64,000 bases of DNA from Pseudomonas sp. MM213 (GCF_020423045.1 NZ_CP081943.1:3038001-3102000); one strand, 5' to 3'; numbered from the stretch's first letter, positions 24,756 to 31,973 are shown. The notes: a model not told the origin generated them from the sequence alone. Made by a program: numbers and translations.

Positions 24756-24785
24756 AAAGCCCCGATTTTTCGGGGCTTTTTCTTT
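24756..24785 (+). terminator. Rho-independent terminator of nrdB
   Basis: AAAGCCCCG and CGGGGCTTT pair perfectly around a six-base loop and run into TTTTTCTTT. It isolates nrdB from darT, which starts 17 bases later and needs its own promoter or read-through. Confidence 0.9.
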
Positions 24786-24801
24786 AAATGCAGAGGTAGT
24801 C

Positions 24802-25404
24802 ATGGAACGTAAGCCTACACTGATTGAAAACCAAAAATGGATTTATCATCTCTCAAGCATGCAAAACTTTGAAAGCATTCTAATCAACGGGCTTTTAAGC
24901 AGATCAGCCTTAATCAAGGCAAAAGGTAAGTTTTCAGACGTTGCTGACCCACAAATACTAGAAGGCAGAGCGCAATATGGATTGGACAACCATGTTCCCT
25001 TTCATTTTTTTGCCAACAACCCCTTCGATGGCAATGTCCAAACAGCTCACAAAGACGAAGATTTTTTCTATGTCTGCGTCTCAAGAGAACTAGCAAAAAA
25101 TCGTGGCTATAAAATACTTGCAAAACATCCGCTCGCCAAAGAAAGCCCCTCTCTATTTGAGTTTGCCGATGGGTTTCAGCGAATAGATTGGCAGCGAATG
25201 AACACAAGAGACTACAAAGACCAGGAAACAAAACTAATCTGCATGGCAGAATGTTTATCACCTAGCACAGTTCCCAACAGAGACTTCACAAAATTAGTTT
25301 TCCGTCAGGAATCTCACGAAAAACAGGCCATAGAAATAGCTAAGAAATATGGAATCAACATAAATACTTGGCTAAACCAAAATTTCTTCCTAAAAAGAAG
25401 CTAG
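24802..25404 (+). CDS. darT: DarT-like DNA ADP-ribosyltransferase toxin
   Basis: DarT enzymes use NAD+ to attach ADP-ribose to thymidines (or guanosines) in single-stranded DNA, blocking replication; many DarTG pairs act in phage defence. The 200-residue protein has the family layout: WIYHLSSMQNFESILINGLL at the N-terminus, Arg56 in ILEGRAQYG followed by HVPFHFF, and the probable catalytic Glu150 in ICMAECLSPSTVP. The ATG at 24802 has GAGG upstream and follows the nrdB terminator; a reading from 24739 would cross the terminator. The gene is markedly AT-rich against its GC-rich surroundings, a sign of transfer. darG starts three bases after the stop, in the usual toxin-antitoxin order. The assignment is by motifs and context. 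Confidence 0.82.
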   Translation: MERKPTLIENQKWIYHLSSMQNFESILINGLLSRSALIKAKGKFSDVADPQILEGRAQYGLDNHVPFHFFANNPFDGNVQTAHKDEDFFYVCVSRELAKNRGYKILAKHPLAKESPSLFEFADGFQRIDWQRMNTRDYKDQETKLICMAECLSPSTVPNRDFTKLVFRQESHEKQAIEIAKKYGININTWLNQNFFLKRS

Positions 25405-25407
25405 CCG

Positions 25408-26421
25408 ATGATACGCCTAACGACTGGAAACATCCTAGAGTCCACCGCGGACGCAATAGTTAACACTGTTAACTGCGAAGGCTATATGGGCAAAGGCATT
25501 GCATATCAGTTCAAGCTAGAGTTTCCGCTAAATTTTGAAAGTTATGCTCAAACTTGCAAACAGAAGCTTTTGAGACCAGGAAAGCTTCATATATTCAAAG
25601 AAAACGGAAAGATAATTATAAATTTCCCAACAAAAGACAAATGGAGAGCAAAGTCTAAATACGAATACATAGAGGACGGCTTAAAAGCATTAAAGACGGC
25701 TATAAAAGAATGGAAAATCGACTCTATATCCATTCCACCTTTGGGCTGTGGAAATGGCGGATTAGAATGGGGAAAGGTCAAAGAGATTATCATTTCCGAG
25801 CTTATCGATGAGAGCAATATAGATATTACTCTTTATGAGCCAAGCAAATCCTACAAGAGCCAACCAAAAGTAGAACCTAGTCTTTCTCTATCACACTATC
25901 TTGCAATGGAAGTAAAAAACCATTTAACTAGATTTTCTAGATTCAGATTGCAGAAAGCGTTATTCCTAGTTGATTTTTTAAACAACGACAATTACTTTCG
26001 ATTTGATGCTCATAAATTCGGCCCATACTCTCACTCTCTAGATATCGTTTCAAAGCAAATATCCGAATACCAGGACTACCACAAATCGGATACAAAAACC
26101 GCCCAAGAACTTTTAGAAAAAAAACTACAAAGCGACAACTTCTACAAATCAAAGACATCACAAGCACACCCAATAAACATGGCAACAGCACTAGTTAACA
26201 ATATAGATACAGATTGGGAGCTAGAACTAACAACCAGCATACTCTATGTAATCCATGAAAAACAAATAACCACCACGCAAGAAATCCATAGCACAATATC
26301 GAACTGGACCGAAAGAAAAAACGAATTATTCAAAGAAGCTGACATTGACAAAAAAATACACGAACTAGTAGAAAGCAAACTAATCACTATAGATTTTTTA
26401 AACAACATAACAAAAACATAA
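25408..26421 (+). CDS. darG: DarG-like macrodomain antitoxin
   Basis: DarG removes ADP-ribose from DNA and can also bind DarT directly. The 337-residue protein has an N-terminal macrodomain (about residues 1-150): LTTGNILESTADAIVNTVNC, MGKGIAYQF, Lys76 in NFPTKDKWRAKS (the position of the catalytic lysine in DarG macrodomains) and IPPLGCGNGGLEWGKV. Residues 165-337 form a separate, Lys-rich helical domain (FRLQKALFLVDFLNNDNYFR, FGPYSHSLD) that probably holds the toxin. It is AT-rich like darT, three bases downstream of it, so the pair is co-transcribed. Confidence 0.85.
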   Translation: MIRLTTGNILESTADAIVNTVNCEGYMGKGIAYQFKLEFPLNFESYAQTCKQKLLRPGKLHIFKENGKIIINFPTKDKWRAKSKYEYIEDGLKALKTAIKEWKIDSISIPPLGCGNGGLEWGKVKEIIISELIDESNIDITLYEPSKSYKSQPKVEPSLSLSHYLAMEVKNHLTRFSRFRLQKALFLVDFLNNDNYFRFDAHKFGPYSHSLDIVSKQISEYQDYHKSDTKTAQELLEKKLQSDNFYKSKTSQAHPINMATALVNNIDTDWELELTTSILYVIHEKQITTTQEIHSTISNWTERKNELFKEADIDKKIHELVESKLITIDFLNNITKT

Positions 26422-26523
26422 ACACATTAAACTTAAGCAATCTTTATGCTAAATATTACCGAACGGCCTTAAGCCACTACTTGACCACAATGTCTCTGCC
26501 CCATACGCTCTGCCACTGGTGCC

Positions 26524-26545
26524 TAAGAAACACCTCACACAGCGG
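26524..26545 (+). repeat. Upstream copy of the C4 target (a1/b1-like)
   Basis: TAAGAAA (26524-26530) and TCACACAGCGG (26535-26545) repeat, with one change, the pair at 26701-26725. In the P1/P7 immunity loci such a copy precedes the c4 RNA and is also complementary to it. A weak hairpin with a T-run (CCGC...GCGGCTTTTTT, 26551-26577) follows. The rest of 26422-26611 holds no gene. Confidence 0.6.
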
Positions 26546-26611
26546 ACTGACCGCACCCGACAGTAGCGGCTTTTTTGTGCCTTCGGTTTCCCCGTGCGCA
26601 TCAAAAACTCT

Positions 26612-26696
26612 GTTATGCCGGGAGTGGGCGAATAAAAGACCCGAAAGGGGAATATGTCCGGCCCTCTGTGTGGGGTTTCTTAACTCCCGGCACCCA
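26612..26696 (+). ncRNA. C4-like antisense RNA
   Basis: The segment is closed by a perfect ten-base helix, TGCCGGGAGT (26616-26625) with ACTCCCGGCA (26683-26692), and contains a CCC-GAAA-GGG hairpin at 26640-26649. Inside lie two unpaired segments, CCTCTGTGTG (26663-26672) and TTTCTTA (26676-26682), exactly complementary to CACACAGAGG (26716-26725) and TAAGAAA (26701-26707) downstream. That is the design of the phage P1/P7 c4 RNA, which is cut from the icd-ant transcript and blocks icd translation and hence antirepressor synthesis. Processing points are not visible, so the ends are approximate. Confidence 0.75.
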
Positions 26697-26700
26697 GCCC

Positions 26701-26725
26701 TAAGAAAGCTGACATCACACAGAGG
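26701..26725 (+). promoter_or_regulatory. C4 target (a2/b2-like) covering a ribosome-binding site
   Basis: TAAGAAA and CACACAGAGG are each perfectly complementary to the C4-like RNA. The AGAGG at 26721-26725 is the ribosome-binding site for the ATG at 26734, eight bases on, so pairing in trans or cis would stop translation of the leader ORF. Confidence 0.65.
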
Positions 26726-26733
26726 TAAAGGAT

Positions 26734-26826
26734 ATGCCTAAAAATCTCTCCTTCTATCCGAAGGAAATCCGCGTTAGCTGCTTCATTTTCTGCGCGCCTC
26801 CATCCCTGGAGGCTTGCGATGTCTGA
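26734..26826 (+). CDS. 30-codon leader ORF (icd-like position)
   Basis: This short ORF reads MPKNLSFYPKEI... and ends TGA at 26826, overlapping the BRO-N start codon (26819) by eight bases. It has a good ribosome-binding site, the one buried by the C4-like RNA. In P1, icd occupies this position and its translation is needed for ant translation. The sequence itself resembles nothing I recognise; its role may be only to couple translation. Confidence 0.55.
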   Translation: MPKNLSFYPKEIRVSCFIFCAPPSLEACDV

Positions 26827-27352
26827 TCCATACATCCCCACCGTCTTCATTCGCCAAAACCTCGACCTTCACGCTCTCCTCCTAGAAAACCAGCCATGGT
26901 TCTGCGCCCGAGACCTGGGGCGTTTGATGGGTTTCCATCTGAGTGATCGCGTAGTCAGCAAACTGGATGAGGATCAGCGGCACACGCTGCTAATCGACTA
27001 CCACGGCCAACCGGAAAAGCGGCTGATGCTCAGCGAGTCAGGCGTGTATGCGTTGCTGGTTTATCACTACGCGCCAGGAAATCGGTTATTGCGTGAGTGG
27101 TTGACCCATCAAGTGGTCCCAGCCTTACGCGATGCGGGGCAGTCTAAAAATGCTGATCGACCGATGTTGAGTTTGTTGGACTGGCCAGAGATGTCATTGA
27201 GTCTGTTGCATTGGCAGGATGAAGGTTGGATTCGGCTGCGAGACATGCCCTTTCTGCTACTCGGTCGCACACGGCGGCGCGTGCCAACGGTTAAGCCTTG
27301 GTGGAGAAAGGTTTTGGAGGCGTTTCAGTCTTCAAAGCATTCTGTTGGTTAG
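26819..27352 (+). CDS. BRO-N domain antirepressor-like protein
   Basis: This 177-residue protein has a BRO-N DNA-binding domain in its first 110 residues: NQPWFCARDLGRLMGF, SKLDEDQRHTLL, LMLSESGVYALLVY and REWLTHQVVPALRDAG. The C-terminal tail (WPEMSLSLLHWQDEGW...) is short and ends basic. BRO-N proteins are common in phages and serve as antirepressors or regulators. It has its own GGAGG at 26807-26811 and overlaps the leader ORF. The C4-like RNA upstream makes a P1-type ant role plausible, but the targets here are unknown and no other phage structural gene is present. Confidence 0.85.
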   Translation: MSDPYIPTVFIRQNLDLHALLLENQPWFCARDLGRLMGFHLSDRVVSKLDEDQRHTLLIDYHGQPEKRLMLSESGVYALLVYHYAPGNRLLREWLTHQVVPALRDAGQSKNADRPMLSLLDWPEMSLSLLHWQDEGWIRLRDMPFLLLGRTRRRVPTVKPWWRKVLEAFQSSKHSVG

Positions 27353-27434
27353 GTTTTGTAGGACCGACCGAAAGAAGCGTCGGCATTTTCTGTAGGAATT
27401 TTCGTAGACAGTCGTAATGGCCACTCAGTATCGT

Positions 27435-27455
27435 CCGAGGGTTTTCAGCCCTCGG
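27435..27455 (+). promoter_or_regulatory. Hairpin just upstream of the HNH gene
   Basis: CCGAGGG and CCCTCGG pair perfectly around TTTTCAG, ending seven bases before the ATG at 27463. No ribosome-binding site is visible in the space left, so translation starts beside or through this structure. Confidence 0.5.
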
Positions 27456-27462
27456 CGATTCT

Positions 27463-28176
27463 ATGGACACGGAAAAGAGCAACAGCGATTGGAGTGACGC
27501 GGAGATTCAGGCTGCGGTCGACGCCTATCTCAGCATGCTGTCACGCGAGCAAAGCGGTCAGAAGGTCAATAAAGCACACGAGAATCGGGTCCTGCGCGAA
27601 GGTGCTTTAGCGGGTCGCACCAAAGGCTCGGTTGAGTTTCGGATGCAGAACATCTCTACCGTGTTGGTCGAACTCGAACGAGATCGCATTCAGGGATACA
27701 AACCGGCTAAGAACGTCGGCGCGAATGTTGCGCGCAGCATTCGTGAAGCGCTGAACGTAACGAGTACTTTAACGCTGGAAGACTTTGCCCCGACCGCCGA
27801 TGAGGCAACGCTAGAACAACGTGCTGCCAAACTTGAGAAGCAACCGTTCAAAGGCGAGCCGAAGGGGATTTTGAAACCACAACAAGTACCAAGTTCGGGC
27901 AACTCTTTTGTACGCGATCCTGAGGTTAGAGCCTGGGTGCGCAACGAGGCCAAGGGTATCTGCGAGGGTTGCGGAAAACCGGCGCCGTTTGAGAAAGACG
28001 GCAAGCCGTTTCTTGAAGTTCATCACGTTAAGCATTTGGCGCAGGAAGGTTCGGATCGCCCGAGCAATGCCGTGGCGCTGTGTCCGAACTGTCATCGACG
28101 TTGCCACCATTCGAGTGATCGGGATGAGTTCACTGCTTCGCTGTTTCAGAAGGTGAAGCGGTTGAAGTTTGAGTGA
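27463..28176 (+). CDS. HNH endonuclease, restriction-type
   Basis: This 237-residue protein has a C-terminal HNH nuclease domain: a CEGCGKP zinc knuckle, then LEVHHVKHLAQEGSDRPSN with the catalytic histidines, then LCPNCHRRCHH. The N-terminal 110 residues (WSDAEIQAAVDAYLSMLSRE, then RTKGSVEFRMQNISTVL) form a helical domain seen in predicted McrA-like endonucleases that cut modified DNA. No methyltransferase lies beside it, which fits a type IV or stand-alone nuclease. It is flanked by the BRO-N and bacteriocin genes, in a defence-rich setting. The ATG was used although no good ribosome-binding site precedes it. Confidence 0.8.
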   Translation: MDTEKSNSDWSDAEIQAAVDAYLSMLSREQSGQKVNKAHENRVLREGALAGRTKGSVEFRMQNISTVLVELERDRIQGYKPAKNVGANVARSIREALNVTSTLTLEDFAPTADEATLEQRAAKLEKQPFKGEPKGILKPQQVPSSGNSFVRDPEVRAWVRNEAKGICEGCGKPAPFEKDGKPFLEVHHVKHLAQEGSDRPSNAVALCPNCHRRCHHSSDRDEFTASLFQKVKRLKFE

Positions 28177-28313
28177 TTGGGCCTGAAAAACCTACGCGCA
28201 CGAAGGCGCCGAGTCCTAAGGACTGCGCTGCAATCCCGATAAAAAGAGAAACCGCTTAGAGTCATTCAGGATCCGTCCTACAGCCACGATTAGCCACGTT
28301 CGTTAACGTCGCG

Positions 28314-28332
28314 CAGCCCCTTTCCGGGGCTG
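28314..28332 (+). promoter_or_regulatory. Leader hairpin of the bacteriocin gene
   Basis: CAGCCCC and GGGGCTG pair around TTTCC, 26 bases before the GTG start. A second small inverted repeat (AGTCCT-A-AGGACT) lies at 28212-28224. Either could control expression; no clear pyocin P-box or LexA box was found in 28177-28358. Confidence 0.4.
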
Positions 28333-28358
28333 TCGATGGATGAACGAAAGGATGATCA

Positions 28359-29543
28359 GTGGCTGGCAACAAGGACATTCCGCGGGTTAAGAATCCGCCC
28401 TCCGGCGATGGGCATCACGTCACCTATCGCTACATGACTGCCACCGAGTTGGCCGAGCGGGACGCTAGACAAAAAGCCTATGAGGCCATGCTGGCCAGGC
28501 AAGACGCCTTCGAACGCGGCCGTCAGGTCATAGCGGAAAAGCAAAGACCCACTCAAGCTGGATGTGTCTTCGCCAAGTCCTGCAAGCTGCCGGACGCCAT
28601 CATCGATTACTCGAATCCCTCAGAGATGGTGCCGACCGATAGCCTGAAAGACTACGGTGACCTGATTCTGCTAGGTGCTCGCGAAGCGGACGAATCAGGC
28701 GCGGTGCCACTGAAGAAGATCAGTGGCACTGCGATTCCCGCTGGGCTGGGTTCTCTCGCCTTGGCCGGCTCGGCATTCGCCGCTGCTCCTGTGGTTGCGG
28801 CGAGCGCCGTAACAGCAACGCTGGTTGGCCTTGTTGCGCTGTTCACACCATCGAGTCTGGGCGACAGCTCGCTTTACACCGACGACCAACTCCGTGCGCT
28901 CAAACAGGCCCGTACCCGCGTTCGCCTGCGGGTCGAGCAACAGACTGACGGCAGCCTCAAGGGATATGGTTTCTACACCGGCAAAAATCGCGATTGGGAA
29001 ATGGTTGATGTCGTGCAGTTCACATTGCGTGGCAGCCAGCAGGTGGCTGACCTGGGTCACGGCATTGAACTGATCTGGACGCCGGCCGTGGATGGCTCCG
29101 ACATCCTGGGCATTCCGGCGCTGGAGGCTGCCCCGCAAGCGCCACATATCTGGGTTTACCCGCCAACGAAAGCGGCTGACAGCATCATCGTGAACCCGGT
29201 TTATCCGCCGGAGTACAAGGATTTCATTCTGGTGTTCCCGGCGGATTCGGGGATTAGGCCGGTTTATGTTGTGGTGAGTGTTGCTGACCACAATTACCAT
29301 CCCGCACCGAAGGGGCTAATTGCCTTTCCCGATGCAACGAGAGCGAAACGTAAGACCCCGCTAAAAGGCGGCGGTGGCCTTCGAAAACGATGGAAAACGT
29401 CAAAAGGGACAATTTTTGAATGGGACTCGCAGCACGGCACTGTGGAGATGTACGACAAACGCGGCCGCCATCTCGGAGAATATGATCCGACTACCGGCAA
29501 GCAAACCAAACCTGCAGACAGCTCCAGGAGTGTGGAACCATGA
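28359..29543 (+). CDS. S-type pyocin-like bacteriocin with colicin E3-type rRNase domain
   Basis: The 394-residue toxin has an unusual short N-terminus, then a conserved segment (GCVFAKSCKLPDAIIDY, residues near 68-85), an Ala/Gly-rich hydrophobic stretch (about 125-165), an S-type pyocin domain (about 180-305, DDQLRALKQARTRVRLRVEQ and PQAPHIWVYPP), and a C-terminal E3-type domain. There, EWDSQHGTVE supplies Asp356, His359 and Glu363, and Arg390 is in ADSSRSVEP: all four residues known to matter in colicin E3, which cuts 16S rRNA at the decoding site. The start is GTG with AAAGGA upstream. The stop overlaps the next gene (ATGA). It lacks a recognisable receptor-binding region, so the delivery route is uncertain. 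Confidence 0.88.
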   Translation: MAGNKDIPRVKNPPSGDGHHVTYRYMTATELAERDARQKAYEAMLARQDAFERGRQVIAEKQRPTQAGCVFAKSCKLPDAIIDYSNPSEMVPTDSLKDYGDLILLGAREADESGAVPLKKISGTAIPAGLGSLALAGSAFAAAPVVAASAVTATLVGLVALFTPSSLGDSSLYTDDQLRALKQARTRVRLRVEQQTDGSLKGYGFYTGKNRDWEMVDVVQFTLRGSQQVADLGHGIELIWTPAVDGSDILGIPALEAAPQAPHIWVYPPTKAADSIIVNPVYPPEYKDFILVFPADSGIRPVYVVVSVADHNYHPAPKGLIAFPDATRAKRKTPLKGGGGLRKRWKTSKGTIFEWDSQHGTVEMYDKRGRHLGEYDPTTGKQTKPADSSRSVEP

Positions 29544-29806
29544 TTTATGTAATCGAAGCCTTTCACAAACATAACGAACTGCTGGCATTCGAAGTGGAGC
29601 TACCGGCTGGGTGCGATCAGGAAATTAAAAACATTATGGGTTGGACTGCTGAGCAGCAAGGATGGGAAGGATACGACCTTACGGACGAGCAGCTTGGAGC
29701 CTTGGAGGCTTTGTTGGGAAAAAAGTGTATGACGCAGCCTACCTATTTCAACTTAGCTGCAACGCTTGAACATATGAGTGGGACACCAATTTGGCACCTC
29801 CACTGA
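29540..29806 (+). CDS. Probable immunity protein for the rRNase bacteriocin
   Basis: This 88-residue cytosolic, acidic protein overlaps the toxin stop codon by four bases. It is rich in Asp and Glu (EVELPAGCDQEIKNIMGW, YDLTDEQLGALEALLG) and recalls the DUF7683 small proteins found behind pyocin-type nucleases. It does not look like the classical colicin E3 immunity protein. Immunity is inferred from the position, overlap, acidity and size. The absence of a separate promoter guarantees joint expression. Confidence 0.75.
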   Translation: MIYVIEAFHKHNELLAFEVELPAGCDQEIKNIMGWTAEQQGWEGYDLTDEQLGALEALLGKKCMTQPTYFNLAATLEHMSGTPIWHLH

Positions 29807-29954
29807 GTTAGCCAAGCTAGATGAAGTCGGAGACTTTCGATAGGCGAGCTATCGAGGTTAGTCGCCGTCAAAAATGACGCCTCAAACCTCTCTGTCTCGA
29901 CCTTGCTCTTAGCACCCAAGTCACCTGCTCATTCAACTGATCAAGCCCAAGTAT

Positions 29955-30055
29955 TGTAGGAACGAGCTTGCTCGCGATGGTCGTGAACGGTAACGCGTGT
30001 AACCAGATGCCCCGTGGTGTTCTTGGGTTTTTCGCGAGCAAGCTTCGCTCCTACA
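29955..30055. repeat. REPIN (type B), end of the accessory island
   Basis: The arms TTGTAGGAACGAGCTTGCTC and, inverted, GAGCAAGCTTCGCTCCTACA face each other across a longer centre. The surrounding 355-base gap (29807-30161) holds no other gene. Confidence 0.85.
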
Positions 30056-30161
30056 GGGGACGGTGTGTTGCCGTTGATTTTGTGGTGCTTTAAAAGAGTG
30101 GGTGCAACCCGCCTCGCCTCCCGCTATTAATACCCTCCCCACTCAAGGACCCGAGCCCGCC

Positions 30162-31151
30162 ATGAAATTCGACCTCGCCTACTGCCTCAGCCTCGACGAC
30201 AAGTTGTCGATCTATGACGTGCGCGATCTGAATTTCGACGAGACCATGGATTTCGATTCCGCCAAGGAACATTTCCAATGCCCCAATGACGCATGCAGGG
30301 CGGCCTTCGATGCGGCAAACGTGCTGACGACGTTCAACGCCAAAAACGTGAATTACGTTCGCACCCCGCACTTCAAGAACACGCCCAGCACCCGGCATGT
30401 CGCGGATTGTCCTTATGTCAGTCTCAAGGCGCCGGCGCCGGGTGTGGATGCGGACGGTGCGGAAACGGATGACAGTCGCGAGGAGCATTTCCCGTCGGAG
30501 TTGTTACTGACTCGGCGTCAGTATGTGCGTAAGCCGTCTAACCCGGCGGTTGCGGCGGATGTAACGCGGGACGATCCGAAACCTCTTACACAGCCCAGCG
30601 ATACCGAGCACCCAAGCCACGAATCAGCGCCGGACAAAACCAGTGTCTTCGCCCACCCGGTGGAGTGTTTTGTGTCGAACTTCGAGGACAAGGAGCTGCT
30701 CAAGCGCGTGCCGCTGAAGATTGGCGAGCACACGGCGCCTTATGGGTCGTTCTTCAAGAAGATCGAATACCTGACGGACAACAAGGGGCTGATTTACTGG
30801 GGCAAGATCAAGGAGATCAAGGATTACACGCAGAGCTTTCGCATCGATTTCGAGCAGAAGGTCTGGTTCAAGCAAGCGGATGAGGCGAAGAAGAAGCCTT
30901 ATTCGGTCAACGTTTACCTGAGCAAGAAGTTGATCGAGAACTACCGCAAGCGCAAAGCGTTTCTGGAAGAGATCAAGCACGCCATCGACAGTGAAGCGGA
31001 GCTGTATTGCTTCTTTTATGGCGTGACGCCGGAGTTGAAGCAGGTGCCGAGCAAGAAAAACCCCGAGCAGACGTTCGGGGTGTTCAGTGCGAATATCGAG
31101 AACCTGGATCACTTCATTATTCGTGAGGCGCCGGGGTTGGAGGCGAAGTGA
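30162..31151 (+). CDS. Uncharacterised protein with Cys/His cluster
   Basis: This is a 329-residue protein whose function I do not recognise. The N-terminal 90 residues hold FQCPNDACRAAF and then RTPHFKNTPSTRHVADCPY, a Cys-Cys-His-His-Cys arrangement that looks like a zinc site and recalls the ones seen in CoiA-like nuclease relatives. A polar linker (about 95-165) is followed by a compact Lys-rich domain with YGSFFKKIEYLTDNKGLIYW and KKPYSVNVYLSKKLIENYRK. No signal peptide or membrane segment is seen. It starts at ATG 30162 with AAGGA upstream and is alone in its unit, next to the island. Confidence 0.7.
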   Translation: MKFDLAYCLSLDDKLSIYDVRDLNFDETMDFDSAKEHFQCPNDACRAAFDAANVLTTFNAKNVNYVRTPHFKNTPSTRHVADCPYVSLKAPAPGVDADGAETDDSREEHFPSELLLTRRQYVRKPSNPAVAADVTRDDPKPLTQPSDTEHPSHESAPDKTSVFAHPVECFVSNFEDKELLKRVPLKIGEHTAPYGSFFKKIEYLTDNKGLIYWGKIKEIKDYTQSFRIDFEQKVWFKQADEAKKKPYSVNVYLSKKLIENYRKRKAFLEEIKHAIDSEAELYCFFYGVTPELKQVPSKKNPEQTFGVFSANIENLDHFIIREAPGLEAK

Positions 31152-31157
31152 CGGTGT

Positions 31158-31973
31158 TCAATTCAGACTCATGCTGAGCATCACCACGACCAGCAAACCG
31201 ATGTACACCCGCGCATGTATCCGATCCGGAATCCGCCCGATCCACGGCGTGGCCAATCGAATCCCTACCAACGAGCCCATCGTCAAAACCGCAAACGCCA
31301 GCAGATCCACATAACCGACAAACCACGCCCCCAAATCAAAATCGCTAAACCCCGCCATCGCCATGTAAGTCACGGTCCCGGCCAACGCAACGGGCAGGCT
31401 TAGTGGATTAGCCATGGATGTTGCCTGCGACATGCTCAACCCGCATCGACGCAACAACGGCACGGTCATGACGCTGCCGCCTACGCCGAGAAACGTGGCG
31501 ATGGCGCCGATTCCTACGCCGCCACCAGAAACTTCCGCCCTCCCCAATCGCCGTGGGATTCCATTACCTGCGTGCGTAAGAAAACCGCGTCTAAACAGGC
31601 AATCCACAATGGTCACGCCCAGGTAGGCAATGAACGCATACCGAATCACCTCGCCACTCACCCACATCGCCGCCACGGCACCGACCACCGCGCCCAGCCC
31701 GATAAACCCGCCCAACGGCCACAGGTAATGGCGAATCAGATTACCGGCGCGGTGATGTTTTCCGGTGGCGACCAGGGCGTTGACGATCATCACGCAGGTC
31801 GAGGTGGCGACGGCGATGTGCATCGCCGATTGGCCGATGGGGTCGTCGGCACCGTGGCTGGCCATGAGCATGCGGTACAGCAATGGCACGACGACGAAGC
31901 CGCCGCCGAAGCCGAACAGCACGGCGGTGATGCCGGTCATGCAGCCGAAGAGTGTCAGCAGGAGGTAGAACAT
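31158..31973 (-). CDS. TauE/SafE-family (TSUP) membrane exporter
   Basis: This 271-residue inner-membrane protein has about eight hydrophobic helices and is a member of the TSUP family that moves sulfite, sulfoacetate or other small anions. The family glycine-rich motifs GFGGGFVVVPLL near the N-terminus and ATFLGVGGSVMTVPLL in the second half reveal the usual internal duplication. I start at ATG 31973 (MFYLLLTLFG); a longer reading would overlap the divergent regulator. The substrate cannot be told from sequence. Confidence 0.85.
   Translation of the reverse strand: MFYLLLTLFGCMTGITAVLFGFGGGFVVVPLLYRMLMASHGADDPIGQSAMHIAVATSTCVMIVNALVATGKHHRAGNLIRHYLWPLGGFIGLGAVVGAVAAMWVSGEVIRYAFIAYLGVTIVDCLFRRGFLTHAGNGIPRRLGRAEVSGGGVGIGAIATFLGVGGSVMTVPLLRRCGLSMSQATSMANPLSLPVALAGTVTYMAMAGFSDFDLGAWFVGYVDLLAFAVLTMGSLVGIRLATPWIGRIPDRIHARVYIGLLVVVMLSMSLN

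Noticed and set aside
24739..24801. Upstream ATG extending darT by 21 codons
   Set aside because: The extension would read through the perfect nrdB terminator; the ATG at 24802 has a ribosome-binding site and aligns with the family N-terminus.
26481..26741. 86-codon open frame over the C4-like region (...SGFFVPSVSPCASKTLLCRE...)
   Set aside because: It spans the structured antisense RNA and its target, and the frame's codons follow the RNA pairing rather than a Pseudomonas protein. Similar translations over C4 loci are sometimes labelled Ash or Icd-like; I treat it as an RNA artefact.
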